DNA from: Pusillimonas caeni
Lineage (GTDB): Bacteria > Pseudomonadota > Gammaproteobacteria > Burkholderiales > Burkholderiaceae_B
Direction of reading: 5' to 3'
Length of the DNA: 64,000 bases
NCBI RefSeq assembly: GCF_003545815.1
Contig: NZ_PDUW01000001.1
Coordinates: forward strand, 248,001-312,000
Below, one piece after another: positions 33,982 to 42,501 of this stretch. The notes below the pieces were generated by a model. The model did not search any database and was not told the DNA's origin. It saw nothing but the letters and a program-made list of their open reading frames with translations. The position numbers and the translations under genes were made by a program. Numbering within the stretch: the first letter of the stretch is position 1; the number at the start of each line of letters is the position of its first letter.

Positions 33982-34933
33982 GGGATGTCCTTTTGTAGAA
34001 CCGCGGGAAGCGCCGGCGCACGTAGCCCATGACCCCGTCGGGCGCAAACAGCACCACCGCCATCACGATCAAGCCGAACAGAGAAAGACGCACTTCCTTG
34101 AACTCGCGCAGATACTCCTCGAGCAGAGTGACGATGATGGCGCCCAGAATCGGGCCGGTCAGCGTGCCCTTGCCGCCCAGCAGGACAATGATGATCATGG
34201 TGGCGGTGAACGGAAAGGCGAAAACTTCGGGGCCGACGAATGAAATGTATGTGGCGTAATAGGCGCCCGAGATGCCGGCCAGGAACGCGGCCACCACGAA
34301 CACGAACATGGAGTAGCGCAGGGGCTTGATGCCTATCGACTGGGCCACATAGTTGTTCTCCCGCAGCGTGACCGCGGCGCGTCCCGCGCTCGAGTACACC
34401 ACGCGCCAGGTCACGAACAGGGCGAAGGCGGTGAGCACGACGCCCATCATCACGAAGCCGCGCTTGCCATGCAGCCAGGGCCACCAGTCCAGAATCGCCG
34501 GATGGCCGATGCCGGATATGCCCATGGGGCCGTTGGTCAGATCGATCCAGTTGCCCGCCAGCAGGCGCAGCACCTCGGCGAACGCCAGGGTGACGATCAC
34601 GAAGAACGGGCCATTGAGCCGCAAGGTGATGCGCCCGATGAGCCAGCCCGCCGCCGCGGCGATGACCGCCGCCAGCGGGATCGTCACCAGCATGGGCCAG
34701 CCGATGTCCGGCCCGCTCAGTATTGCGACCGAATAAGCGCCCAGACCGAAGAACGCCACATGCCCCAGGGGAAACTCCCCCACATAGCCCACGATCAGAT
34801 TGAGGCTGGCGGCCAGAATGGTGTAGAGCAGGACCAGAATGAGAATATGCAGCAGGTATTCGCTTTGCAGGAAGGCGCCAAGCAAGAAGGCGACGACCAG
34901 AAAGCCCGCCATGACGTTACGTTCGAATTTCAT
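33974..34933 (-). CDS. livM: Liv-type ABC importer permease (LivM)
   Basis: 319 residues, hydrophobic, with about 8-9 membrane segments. The family stretch NLIVGYVGEFPLGHVAFFGLGAY (about 46-68) and the late GGKGTLTGPILGAIIVTLLEEYL (about 253-275) are visible. It begins one base after livH ends, on the same strand. It forms the channel with LivH. Confidence 0.9.
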   Translation of the reverse strand: MKFERNVMAGFLVVAFLLGAFLQSEYLLHILILVLLYTILAASLNLIVGYVGEFPLGHVAFFGLGAYSVAILSGPDIGWPMLVTIPLAAVIAAAAGWLIGRITLRLNGPFFVIVTLAFAEVLRLLAGNWIDLTNGPMGISGIGHPAILDWWPWLHGKRGFVMMGVVLTAFALFVTWRVVYSSAGRAAVTLRENNYVAQSIGIKPLRYSMFVFVVAAFLAGISGAYYATYISFVGPEVFAFPFTATMIIIVLLGGKGTLTGPILGAIIVTLLEEYLREFKEVRLSLFGLIVMAVVLFAPDGVMGYVRRRFPRFYKRTSHA

Positions 34934-35809
34934 TCAAGCACGCTCCGCTCGTATCGAGAACAAGCCATAAGGACGAAAAAACAGGATCAATATGACCAGC
35001 GCGAAACCGACGATGTCGACCGTACCCGTCTGCACATACCCTCCCCACAGCGCTTCCGCCACGCCCAGGATCAGGCCGCCCAGGATGGCACCGGCAAAAT
35101 TGCCCATGCCCCCGAGAATGACCACGACAAAGGCTTTCAGGCTGATCAGCCCGCCGATGGAGGCCTGCGCCACATAGATGGAGCCCAACAGCATGCCCGA
35201 CGTGGCCGCCAGGGCCGAGCCCAGCGCAAAGGTGGAGGCATAGATCGAAGCGGTGTTGATGCCCACCAGGCTGGCGGCGGTCGCATCCTGGAACGTCGCG
35301 CGCATGGCCCGCCCCAGCTTGGTCTTCTGGATGAGCAGCCGTGCGCAGACAATGGCTAAGATGGACATGCCGACGGCGAATATGCGCACTTTGGTGATGA
35401 TGAGCGGCCCCAGGATCAGCGGCGCGCTGGAGACCGGCGCCTCGACCTTGTGGGGCGCGGTGCCGACCAGCAGCAAGGCCGTGTTGGTGAGGAAGATCGC
35501 CAGTCCTATGGTCAGCAGGATGCCCGGCTCTGGCCCCTTGTCGCGCACCCGTACGATGATGAAGCGGTCGAGCAGCCAGCCGAACGTCGACATGATCGCC
35601 ACGACCACGATGAGCCCGGTGAAGAAGTCCAGGCCGATCAGGCTGGTGGCCGCCCAGCCCAGCAAGCCGCCCATCATGTAGAACTCGCCATGGGCGAAGT
35701 TCACCAGGCGCATCAAGCCGAATATCAGCGTCAGGCCCAATGCCGATAACGCATAGAACGTTCCATTCACCAAACCGTTCAATACGAACTGCAAGAACAG
35801 ATCAAACAC
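34934..35809 (-). CDS. livH: Liv-type ABC importer permease (LivH)
   Basis: 291 residues, hydrophobic. LTLIFGLMRLVNFAHGEFYMMGG (about 27-49) and the late VVILGGMGNFAGAILGGLILGVAE (about 230-253) are typical of LivH. It lies 40 bases after the binding protein gene, on the same strand. Confidence 0.9.
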   Translation of the reverse strand: MFDLFLQFVLNGLVNGTFYALSALGLTLIFGLMRLVNFAHGEFYMMGGLLGWAATSLIGLDFFTGLIVVVAIMSTFGWLLDRFIIVRVRDKGPEPGILLTIGLAIFLTNTALLLVGTAPHKVEAPVSSAPLILGPLIITKVRIFAVGMSILAIVCARLLIQKTKLGRAMRATFQDATAASLVGINTASIYASTFALGSALAATSGMLLGSIYVAQASIGGLISLKAFVVVILGGMGNFAGAILGGLILGVAEALWGGYVQTGTVDIVGFALVILILFFRPYGLFSIRAERA

Positions 35810-35849
35810 CTTTCATCTCCATAGGGCAACGGAATAGCCGTTTCTGTTG

Positions 35850-36980
35850 TCAGTCGGGAGTGACGGTCGCACTGTCGACGATTTGCGGCTGGCCCTCGTG
35901 CAGCCGCACCAGCACCGCGTCGAAGCCGTATCCCTGTCCTTTCTCAGTGAACTTGAATGTTCCGTTCGGCCCTTGATAGTCGGTCTTGGGCAGGGCGTCG
36001 CGTATCTTCTGGGGCGTGGCTTCGCCGGCCCGCTCGACCGCGTCCATGACGATGTTCAGCGCGTTGTAGCCCGCCGCCGAATACTTGCCGGGCATTTCTT
36101 TGTAGGCCTTCTGGTACTCCTCGACAAACACCTTGTTCTCGGGACGATCGATGGTGTAGGCATAGGGCACCGCCGCATGGATGCCTTCCGCCGCCTCGCC
36201 GGCAAGCTTTACGAAGTCGGCCGTGGCCCAGCTTCCCACCCCGAATATCTGGCTCTGCAGCCCGACTTCCTTCATCTGCTTGACCAGAATGGAGCCGTCT
36301 TGCGTCTCGGCCGCAACGAACACGCCGTCGGGCTTTGCGGCGCGCACGCGCGTCAACAGCGTGTAGAAGTCCGTCGCGCCATGATCGAAATACAGCTTCA
36401 TGGCGGTTTCGCCGCCCGCGGCTTCGATCTGGCTGGAGAACTCTTCGATGCCGCCCCTGCCCCAGTCGTCGTTCACGCCGATGTAGGCGATTTTCTTGAG
36501 CTTGAGCTGATCGACCAGTATCTTGGCAAAGGCCCTGGCCAGCAGGCCGTCCGTCTCGGCGCTGCGAAAGAACCACTCGTTGCCGCGTTCGGTCAGATCG
36601 CTTTTTGATGAAATGCCCGACACCATGGGCACTTTGTACTTTTCGATCACGCTCATGGCCGCGATCGTCGCCGAGCTGCAGAAGGCCCCGACGATGACCG
36701 GCACCCCATCCTTCTGGATGAGCTTCTCGGCCGCGCTGACCGTTTTGGAAGGCTGGCACTGGCCGTCTTCAACCACCAGTTCATATTTCGTGCCGTTTTC
36801 GCCGGCCTTGGCATTGCGCTCGGCAATGGCGATTTTTGCGCCGTTGACCGCCGATACTCCGTTATAGGCGACCGAGCCGGTCAACGGCTGAATGAGGCCG
36901 ATCTTGACGGTTTGCGCCGAATGCGCCGATGAAGCTGCGCAGCAAGCGGCAAGGACGCCCGCTAGGATTGTCGTCTTCAT
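35850..36980 (-). CDS. Liv-type ABC importer periplasmic binding protein (operon copy)
   Basis: 376 residues from ATG 36980, set by GAGGAG 7 bases upstream. The signal peptide ends near SAHSAQ (residue 22-23). The type I binding fold follows (VKIGLIQPLTGSVAYNG, VIVGAFCSSATIAAMSVIEK, IAYIGVNDDWGRGG). It is the first gene of the operon with livH, livM, livG and livF. The 5' region 36981-37177 carries an A/T-rich stretch and a GGGAATTCCC palindrome (37073-37082), possible control sites. Its ligand is unknown; aromatic acids are as likely as amino acids. Confidence 0.9.
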   Translation of the reverse strand: MKTTILAGVLAACCAASSAHSAQTVKIGLIQPLTGSVAYNGVSAVNGAKIAIAERNAKAGENGTKYELVVEDGQCQPSKTVSAAEKLIQKDGVPVIVGAFCSSATIAAMSVIEKYKVPMVSGISSKSDLTERGNEWFFRSAETDGLLARAFAKILVDQLKLKKIAYIGVNDDWGRGGIEEFSSQIEAAGGETAMKLYFDHGATDFYTLLTRVRAAKPDGVFVAAETQDGSILVKQMKEVGLQSQIFGVGSWATADFVKLAGEAAEGIHAAVPYAYTIDRPENKVFVEEYQKAYKEMPGKYSAAGYNALNIVMDAVERAGEATPQKIRDALPKTDYQGPNGTFKFTEKGQGYGFDAVLVRLHEGQPQIVDSATVTPD

Positions 36981-37177
36981 GGTGTTTCTCCTCTGAGTCA
37001 TGAAATAGGCCCGCCCGGTGCCGCAACGGTAAGGGTCCATTATTAACTAGTCGGCCAATAAATAAAAAGCTAGGGAATTCCCGGATCAAATGGAAGCGCC
37101 CAAGTCGCCGCGAACGGCAACCTGGGAAACGGCAACTGGGAAATTGGCGTGGCCTGCTACGGCGCCGCGAATGAGAT

Positions 37178-38980
37178 TCAGGCCAAAACGATGATGTCGG
37201 GATCCGCGGGTATGGCTGCATAGAGCCGATCGACGATTTCGGCTCTTCGCGTCAGCACAAGACGTTGATTGATATAGCCTTTATCGGTGATTTCCCCGCT
37301 TTCGATGCAGGGAGGCTCGGAAAGGAAGATGGCGCGCTTGGGCGTCAGCGATAGGCCGGCGCCATTTTGCTCTTTGATTTTCTCCAGCGCCTCGCATACA
37401 TGGGCCCGCAAGGCCCGGCTGTCGGCCTGCCTGGCCTTCGGCGTCGGGAAAATGAGCAGGCCGACTTCATTGCGATCGTGCCCCGTCACCACCACATCTT
37501 GGGCATACGGAGCCAGGAGGCTGACGGCCTTGATACGCAGGGAACCTACAGAAACCCATGTGCCTGTCGCCAGCTTGAAGTCTTCCGCCACACGCCCATT
37601 GAAGGCAATGCCCTTCTCCGGGCGTGCCGGATCGATGAGGCAGGCGGCATCGCCGATCTTGTAGTAGCCGTCTTCGTCAAATGCTTCAGCCGTGCGGGCT
37701 TCGTCGCGCAGGTAGCCGGGAAATATCTGCGGCCCCTTCATACGCACCTCGAGTTTGTCGCCGTTGGGAATGAACTTCATTTGCATGCCGGCCACCGGCA
37801 GCCCGACACAGCGCGGATCGTCCGAGCGCCAATGCAGATACGTACCGACCGGAGACGTTTCGGTAGACCCCAGCGATGAAGAAAACAATACGCGCTCTCC
37901 GATCACCTTGTCGATCTGCACATTGATGCGGTCCCAGCAATTCTGCGTCAAGGCGGCGCCGGCATAGAATACGACCCGCACCCGGCCCAGGCAGTCGCGG
38001 GCAATGGCTTCGTCCGCCTCCATCAGGGAGACGAGGCTGTCGAAGCCGCGCGGGACATTAAGGAGAAGATTGGGCTGGACTTCACGCAGGTTTTGAACAG
38101 TCTTTTCGATCAGGCCCGGCATGGGCCTGCCTTCGTCAAAGTAGAAGGACCCGCCATTGGCCAGCACCATATTGAAGTTGTAATTCGTGCCGAAAGTGTG
38201 GCTCCAAGGAAGCCACGACACGATGATGGGCTTTTCTTCTTTCAGGAAAGGCCATGCCAATTGAATTTGCTTCTGGTTTGCGCATAGCATGCGATGGGTA
38301 TTGATCACGATTTTCGGATGCCCCGTCGAACCCGAGGTAAGCATGTACTTGGCGTGGGTGCCGGGTTCAATGGACTGGAAGGCATGGGCGACCTGTAGCG
38401 ATTCGATACCACGCAGAAGGTCGTCGAACCTCAGGCTGCCCGCCAGTGTTTCGGCGCTTTGCGAAACAAGCACAGGACAGGAAGGCGAGCATGCTTCGAT
38501 AGCCGGCTTATATACGGCGGCGTCGGCCGCATAGACGAGCCCTGGGCGCAATTCCCGCAAGGCGTGTCTGACCTTGCCGAAGTCGCGCGAAAGCCGCGAA
38601 TAGGCGCTCGACACCGTGCTGAAGGGGCGGCCTATGTGCAAAGTGGCCAGCATCAAAAGGGCCTGATCGATACCTGGGTCGGACAGGGCAACCACGGGCT
38701 CTTCGGGCCCCAACCCCATGTCCAGCAGGCTTTGGGCTATTTTTCCGATCTGGCTGCGAACTTCGCCATAACTGAGTTTCCGCCATTCGCCCGCGGCATC
38801 GCGCTCCGCCAGGAACAAAGCATTGGGAGTGCGCCGAGCCCAGTCATCGAGCCATTCGCCCACGCAGCGTGCAATTTCTCCCAGGGGCTGTGGATTGGCC
38901 AGAATGAATGCGCCATCGTCCAGGTCTGTTCGCTCTATCAGTGCGGGCGCCAGCATGCGGGGGTTGTCAAAATAACTCAT
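37178..38980 (-). CDS. AMP-forming acyl-CoA synthetase, feruloyl-CoA-synthetase-like
   Basis: 600 residues from ATG 38980. The P-loop TSGSTGHPK (215-223), later LGSTETSPVGTY, GRVAEDFKLATGTWVS and the catalytic Lys region GEITDKGYINQ near the C-terminus place it with ATP-dependent carboxylic acid:CoA ligases of the feruloyl-CoA synthetase type. It would activate an aromatic or phenylpropenoid acid. No enoyl-CoA hydratase/aldolase gene, the usual ferulate partner, is in the window. It is the last gene of the module B minus-strand run. Confidence 0.85.
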   Translation of the reverse strand: MSYFDNPRMLAPALIERTDLDDGAFILANPQPLGEIARCVGEWLDDWARRTPNALFLAERDAAGEWRKLSYGEVRSQIGKIAQSLLDMGLGPEEPVVALSDPGIDQALLMLATLHIGRPFSTVSSAYSRLSRDFGKVRHALRELRPGLVYAADAAVYKPAIEACSPSCPVLVSQSAETLAGSLRFDDLLRGIESLQVAHAFQSIEPGTHAKYMLTSGSTGHPKIVINTHRMLCANQKQIQLAWPFLKEEKPIIVSWLPWSHTFGTNYNFNMVLANGGSFYFDEGRPMPGLIEKTVQNLREVQPNLLLNVPRGFDSLVSLMEADEAIARDCLGRVRVVFYAGAALTQNCWDRINVQIDKVIGERVLFSSSLGSTETSPVGTYLHWRSDDPRCVGLPVAGMQMKFIPNGDKLEVRMKGPQIFPGYLRDEARTAEAFDEDGYYKIGDAACLIDPARPEKGIAFNGRVAEDFKLATGTWVSVGSLRIKAVSLLAPYAQDVVVTGHDRNEVGLLIFPTPKARQADSRALRAHVCEALEKIKEQNGAGLSLTPKRAIFLSEPPCIESGEITDKGYINQRLVLTRRAEIVDRLYAAIPADPDIIVLA

Positions 38981-38990
38981 CGCGGGTTCC

Positions 38991-40127
38991 TCATTCAACC
39001 AAGCGCCACGCGCCGTCCTTGATGGTGATGAGCACCACGGCATCCTCGCCCAATCCAGCATGGTTTTGCGGCGTAAGCGTGCTCAGGCCGTGGCTCAGCG
39101 CAAGCTTGTCCGTCTTGTTCAGCTCCGCAAGGAGGGCCTGGCGAAACTCGAGCGTGCCCGCCTCGGTATCGGGATCGACCGCTGAAACGGCGTGGTCGAG
39201 CAGCAGGTAGGCGTCATAGGCGTATGCGCCGAAAGGATTGCGCGAGCCCTCGCCATACTTGCCTTCATACTTGCCGAGATAGTCTAGACCCACGGCCTTC
39301 GAAGGATGCTTTTCGGGCAATTGCTCCGCCACCAGCACGAGACCGGTCGGCGCGATCATCCCTTCGCCCGTTTTCCCGGCCATGCGCAGAAAATCATTGT
39401 TCGCTACACCGTGGTTCTGAAAGAACGGCCCCTTATAGCCTCTTTCACGCAGGGTGCGCATGGGCAAAGCGGCCGCCGATCCGCTGCCGGCCAGTACGAC
39501 CGCCTCGGCCTTCGATTGCATGATCTTGAGAGCCTGTGCGGTCACCGATTGGTCCGTGCGTCCAAAGCGCTCGTGCGCGACCACCGGAATGTCGAACTCC
39601 TTGGCCAACTGTTCGACCTCGCGCCAGCTGGCGTCGCCCAGGGCGTCGCTGAATCCGAAGAAGGCAACCGTCTTGATGCCGTCGGATTTGATTTTCTCGA
39701 ACACCGCCCGGTACATCAGCGCGTACGTCTGGGGTATGGAGAAGGACCAATCCTGGCGTTCGGCGGTATATGGGGCGAGCCCCAGTTGGGGCACCTTCGC
39801 CTCATTGGCCACCTCGGCCACCGCCAGACAGTTGGGTGTAGTGCTGGAGCCTATGATGGCGTCGACTTTATCGGCCTCTGCGAAACGCCGGGCATTTTTC
39901 GTGGCCAAGGTGGGATCGGTAGCGTCGTCCAGCACGATATAGTGAACCGGGCGGCCGCCGAGCGTCTTGGGAAGGAGCTCCACCGTATTGCGCTGCGCGA
40001 TGCCCAGCGAGGCCGCGGGCCCTGTCGAGCTTATGGTTATACCGATGGTAACGGGCTTCTGGGCGTGCGCTGCCGCGCTGAGCCACAACGACACCACGGC
40101 CAGGCCGAGCTTTATTGGATGGTTCAT
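38991..40127 (-). CDS. Liv-type ABC importer periplasmic binding protein (module B, orphan)
   Basis: 378 residues with a signal peptide (MNHPIKLGLAVVSLWLSAAAHAQ). The type I binding fold is visible: VTIGITISSTGPAASLG, VDAIIGSSTTPNCLAVAEVA. No membrane or ATPase genes adjoin; the Liv system at 32495-35809 is the nearest that could serve it. It lies inside the aromatic operon, 37 bases from the nitronate-monooxygenase-like gene, so it probably imports the module B substrate. Confidence 0.88.
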   Translation of the reverse strand: MNHPIKLGLAVVSLWLSAAAHAQKPVTIGITISSTGPAASLGIAQRNTVELLPKTLGGRPVHYIVLDDATDPTLATKNARRFAEADKVDAIIGSSTTPNCLAVAEVANEAKVPQLGLAPYTAERQDWSFSIPQTYALMYRAVFEKIKSDGIKTVAFFGFSDALGDASWREVEQLAKEFDIPVVAHERFGRTDQSVTAQALKIMQSKAEAVVLAGSGSAAALPMRTLRERGYKGPFFQNHGVANNDFLRMAGKTGEGMIAPTGLVLVAEQLPEKHPSKAVGLDYLGKYEGKYGEGSRNPFGAYAYDAYLLLDHAVSAVDPDTEAGTLEFRQALLAELNKTDKLALSHGLSTLTPQNHAGLGEDAVVLITIKDGAWRLVE

Positions 40128-40164
40128 GTGTTTTGTCTCCGTTGTCTGGTTTATGTTTTTCGAC

Positions 40165-41154
40165 TTACCCGGCGCCTTGCGACGTCATGGCTTTCAGAAA
40201 GGAAGCCTCATCCGCCAGGCATGCCAGGTACTGCTCTTGCAGCTGGTCCACCACCTCCATTACCGACTGGACCCGCGTTATACCGCCTACGCCGTGCCCG
40301 GCCGACCATACGTCCTTCCATGCCTTGGGCGCCACACTGATGTTTCCGGAGAAATCGATCTCGGTTTTTTTTGACGCCGCCGGCGCCGCCTCGCCGTTCT
40401 TCTGGATCGATCCCTTGAGCCAGTTGGCCATGACTCCCGATATTTCCGCGCTCGCCACCAGATCTTCGATTCCGCTTGCCACGAGCATGTCCCGGTACCC
40501 TTCCCCGGCGAGGCTTTCGACCGTGGCGATGAAGCGCGTGCCCATCACGGCGAAGTCGGCTCCCAGTACTTGGGCGGCGCGAATGTCCCGGCCGCAACTG
40601 ATGGCTCCGGCCAGGCCCAGCGGCCCCGGCCAGAACTGCCGGACCTCGTGAAGCAGTGCGAAAGGATGGCAGGTGCCGGTATGGCCGCCCGCGCCGTGAG
40701 TCACCAGAACGAGGACGTCGACGCCGGCGTCCACCGCCTTGCGGGCCAGTGTCGGGGTGGTGACGTCGGCCATCACGATGCCCCCGTAGCCATGCACCGC
40801 ATCCATTACCCGCCGGGGGCTTCCGAGCGCCGTGGCGACGATCGGCGGACGAAACTCCTCTACCAGCGCAAGCTCTTGGTCGAAGCGCTCGTAGCTGCGA
40901 TGCACGATCATGTTCAGCGCCCATGAACCCGCCGCGATTTCGTCGCGGATACGGACCATCCATTGCCTCAAGGCGGGCACGTCCCGGGCGTTGGGCGCGG
41001 GGAAAGAGCCTATGACTCCGGACTTCTCGGCGGCGATGGCCAGATCGGGGCCCGATACCAGGAACATGGGGGCCACCATCAATGGCAGGCGGTTGCCGCG
41101 GATCATGGCAAGGAAGCGCTCGGCGGGCTGCAGTTCTTTTATCTGGGCGTTCAT
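40165..41154 (-). CDS. nitronate monooxygenase-like flavoprotein
   Basis: 329 residues, a TIM-barrel FMN protein of the 2-nitropropane dioxygenase family: MVAPMFLVSGPDLAIAAEKSG (31-51), VLVLVTHGAGGHTG (phosphate-binding GAGGHTG), and FAVMGTRFIAT. It could oxidise nitronates or act as an FMN enoyl reductase-like enzyme; its place between dehydrogenase and binding protein in an aromatic operon is unusual. It starts 3 bases from the cis-diol dehydrogenase stop. The run of eight T in the plus strand (40365-40372) codes an in-frame Lys pair and is not a frameshift. Confidence 0.82.
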   Translation of the reverse strand: MNAQIKELQPAERFLAMIRGNRLPLMVAPMFLVSGPDLAIAAEKSGVIGSFPAPNARDVPALRQWMVRIRDEIAAGSWALNMIVHRSYERFDQELALVEEFRPPIVATALGSPRRVMDAVHGYGGIVMADVTTPTLARKAVDAGVDVLVLVTHGAGGHTGTCHPFALLHEVRQFWPGPLGLAGAISCGRDIRAAQVLGADFAVMGTRFIATVESLAGEGYRDMLVASGIEDLVASAEISGVMANWLKGSIQKNGEAAPAASKKTEIDFSGNISVAPKAWKDVWSAGHGVGGITRVQSVMEVVDQLQEQYLACLADEASFLKAMTSQGAG

Positions 41155-41157
41155 GCG

Positions 41158-41955
41158 CTATGCTCCCGCCGGCCGTATTTCCCAGCCGCAATCGCTCTGG
41201 ATGACGGCGGCCGTGGTGGCCCGGCTGTTTCGCTTCGAAGCCAGCAAAACGTAGTGGCCGGCATGGTCTTCGGGCGAAGCGATGAACTTCAGCGGCATTG
41301 CGCCGGCGATCTTTTCTTCTATATGGGGAATGTCGGCCAGCCGCCTTTCATGCTTGCCGAGGCTTTTCGGTCCGCGCAATGAAGTGACGGTTCCCCCGGG
41401 CGCCACGCCGTTGACCCGGACATGGGGCGCGAATTCGTATGCCAGTTGCCTGACCACACCGACACAAGCATGCTTGGAGGCGACATACAGCGGCCCGCCT
41501 CCCCCCGCATAGAAAGAAGAATTCGACAAGGTAAATATCATGCTGCCCTCCGTTGCGCGCAAGGCTTCAGCCGCGGCCCTGGCCAGCAGCAGATAAGCCT
41601 TGACGTTGATGTCGAAGACTTCCGTAAAGCCGCTGTCCAACTGTTCCAGCGTCATGTTTTCCAGGCGGCCCGCGTAATCCCACACGCCCGCATTGCCGAC
41701 CGCGGTATCGAGCCTGCCGAAGCGCTGCAGCGTCCCGTCGACAACACGCCGGTTGGCCTCGCCGGACCGTACATCGCCCTGGACGATATGCACCCGATCG
41801 CTATACCGCGAGCGCAGAAGGCGTCCCTGCTCCTCGTCCCTCAGAAGAACGCCGATTCCGGCGCAGCCTTCCTGAAAGAAACGATCCACGACGGCCCGTC
41901 CTATTCCCGAGCCTCCGCCCGTCACCAATGCCACATAGCCGTCAAGCCAGCCCAT
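41158..41955 (-). CDS. cis-dihydrodiol dehydrogenase (SDR, BphB/HcaB-like)
   Basis: 265 residues with a complete classical SDR active site: TGGGSGIG (12-19), NAG (88-90), S144, Y157 and K161 (YVASK). The loop pattern NVWDYAG-like and the length match dihydrodiol dehydrogenases that turn ring cis-diols into catechols with NAD. It stands next to the dioxygenase beta subunit (10 bases), so it probably acts directly after it. Module A has an SDR with a broken YxxxK, which may be a diverged counterpart. Confidence 0.87.
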   Translation of the reverse strand: MGWLDGYVALVTGGGSGIGRAVVDRFFQEGCAGIGVLLRDEEQGRLLRSRYSDRVHIVQGDVRSGEANRRVVDGTLQRFGRLDTAVGNAGVWDYAGRLENMTLEQLDSGFTEVFDINVKAYLLLARAAAEALRATEGSMIFTLSNSSFYAGGGGPLYVASKHACVGVVRQLAYEFAPHVRVNGVAPGGTVTSLRGPKSLGKHERRLADIPHIEEKIAGAMPLKFIASPEDHAGHYVLLASKRNSRATTAAVIQSDCGWEIRPAGA

Positions 41956-41964
41956 GCCGATTCC

Positions 41965-42501
41965 TTATAGAAAGGTATTGAGATTCTTGGCCAGAAATAC
42001 GGATTGCGTGATGAAGATCGTGCGCCGCGCAAGCCGGAACTCATTTGCATGCGCGCGCAGCAGGTCTTCGCGCCGCCCGACCAGGAAATCGTTGTCGCGC
42101 TCGCCCCTGCTGCGGTAGTTGACGAACGTGCTGTGGACAACGTATTCGCCCGCGGCTTCCGCATGAAAAGCCTCTACGCCCGACACGATATGAGCATGGC
42201 GGGTGGGCGGATCTTCCGCCCATGCCGATGGCTGTTTGAAGCGCGCCACCCTGCGGTGAAGATCGAGCAAACCATCGTCGAACAAAGCACCCCTGCCGGC
42301 TTCATAGGCCTTCATGCGGTCGGCCCTTCTGCGGTTCTCGGGCATGGGCATCCAATAGTGGATGTCCTCCGCCATGAGCGCCAGCCACTCGCCCCAGCGC
42401 TCTGCGTCGAGAAGACGGGCCTCGCGATACAGAAATTGCGTAATGCGATGATGCAGGAGCATGTCGACCGCCGCGTCGGCGATTGCGCAGTTGTCATTCA
42501 T
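41965..42501 (-). CDS. aromatic ring-hydroxylating dioxygenase, beta subunit (module B)
   Basis: 178 residues from ATG 42501, which overlaps the alpha stop as ATGA. LYREARLLDAERWGEWLALM and the later RRTIFITQSVFLAKNLNTFL are the family pattern. It pairs with the alpha subunit at 42498-43868. A longer open frame to 42573 is inside the alpha gene and is not used. Confidence 0.9.
   Translation of the reverse strand: MNDNCAIADAAVDMLLHHRITQFLYREARLLDAERWGEWLALMAEDIHYWMPMPENRRRADRMKAYEAGRGALFDDGLLDLHRRVARFKQPSAWAEDPPTRHAHIVSGVEAFHAEAAGEYVVHSTFVNYRSRGERDNDFLVGRREDLLRAHANEFRLARRTIFITQSVFLAKNLNTFL

Noticed and set aside
37073-37082. GGGAATTCCC palindrome upstream of the Liv binding protein as an operator
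   Set aside because: A short palindrome with no second copy and no fit to a known site; kept only as a remark in the gene entry.
40365-40372. Run of eight T inside the nitronate-monooxygenase-like gene, as a frameshift or terminator
   Set aside because: It codes an in-frame Lys-Lys pair and the frame continues normally to the stop; no stem lies beside it.
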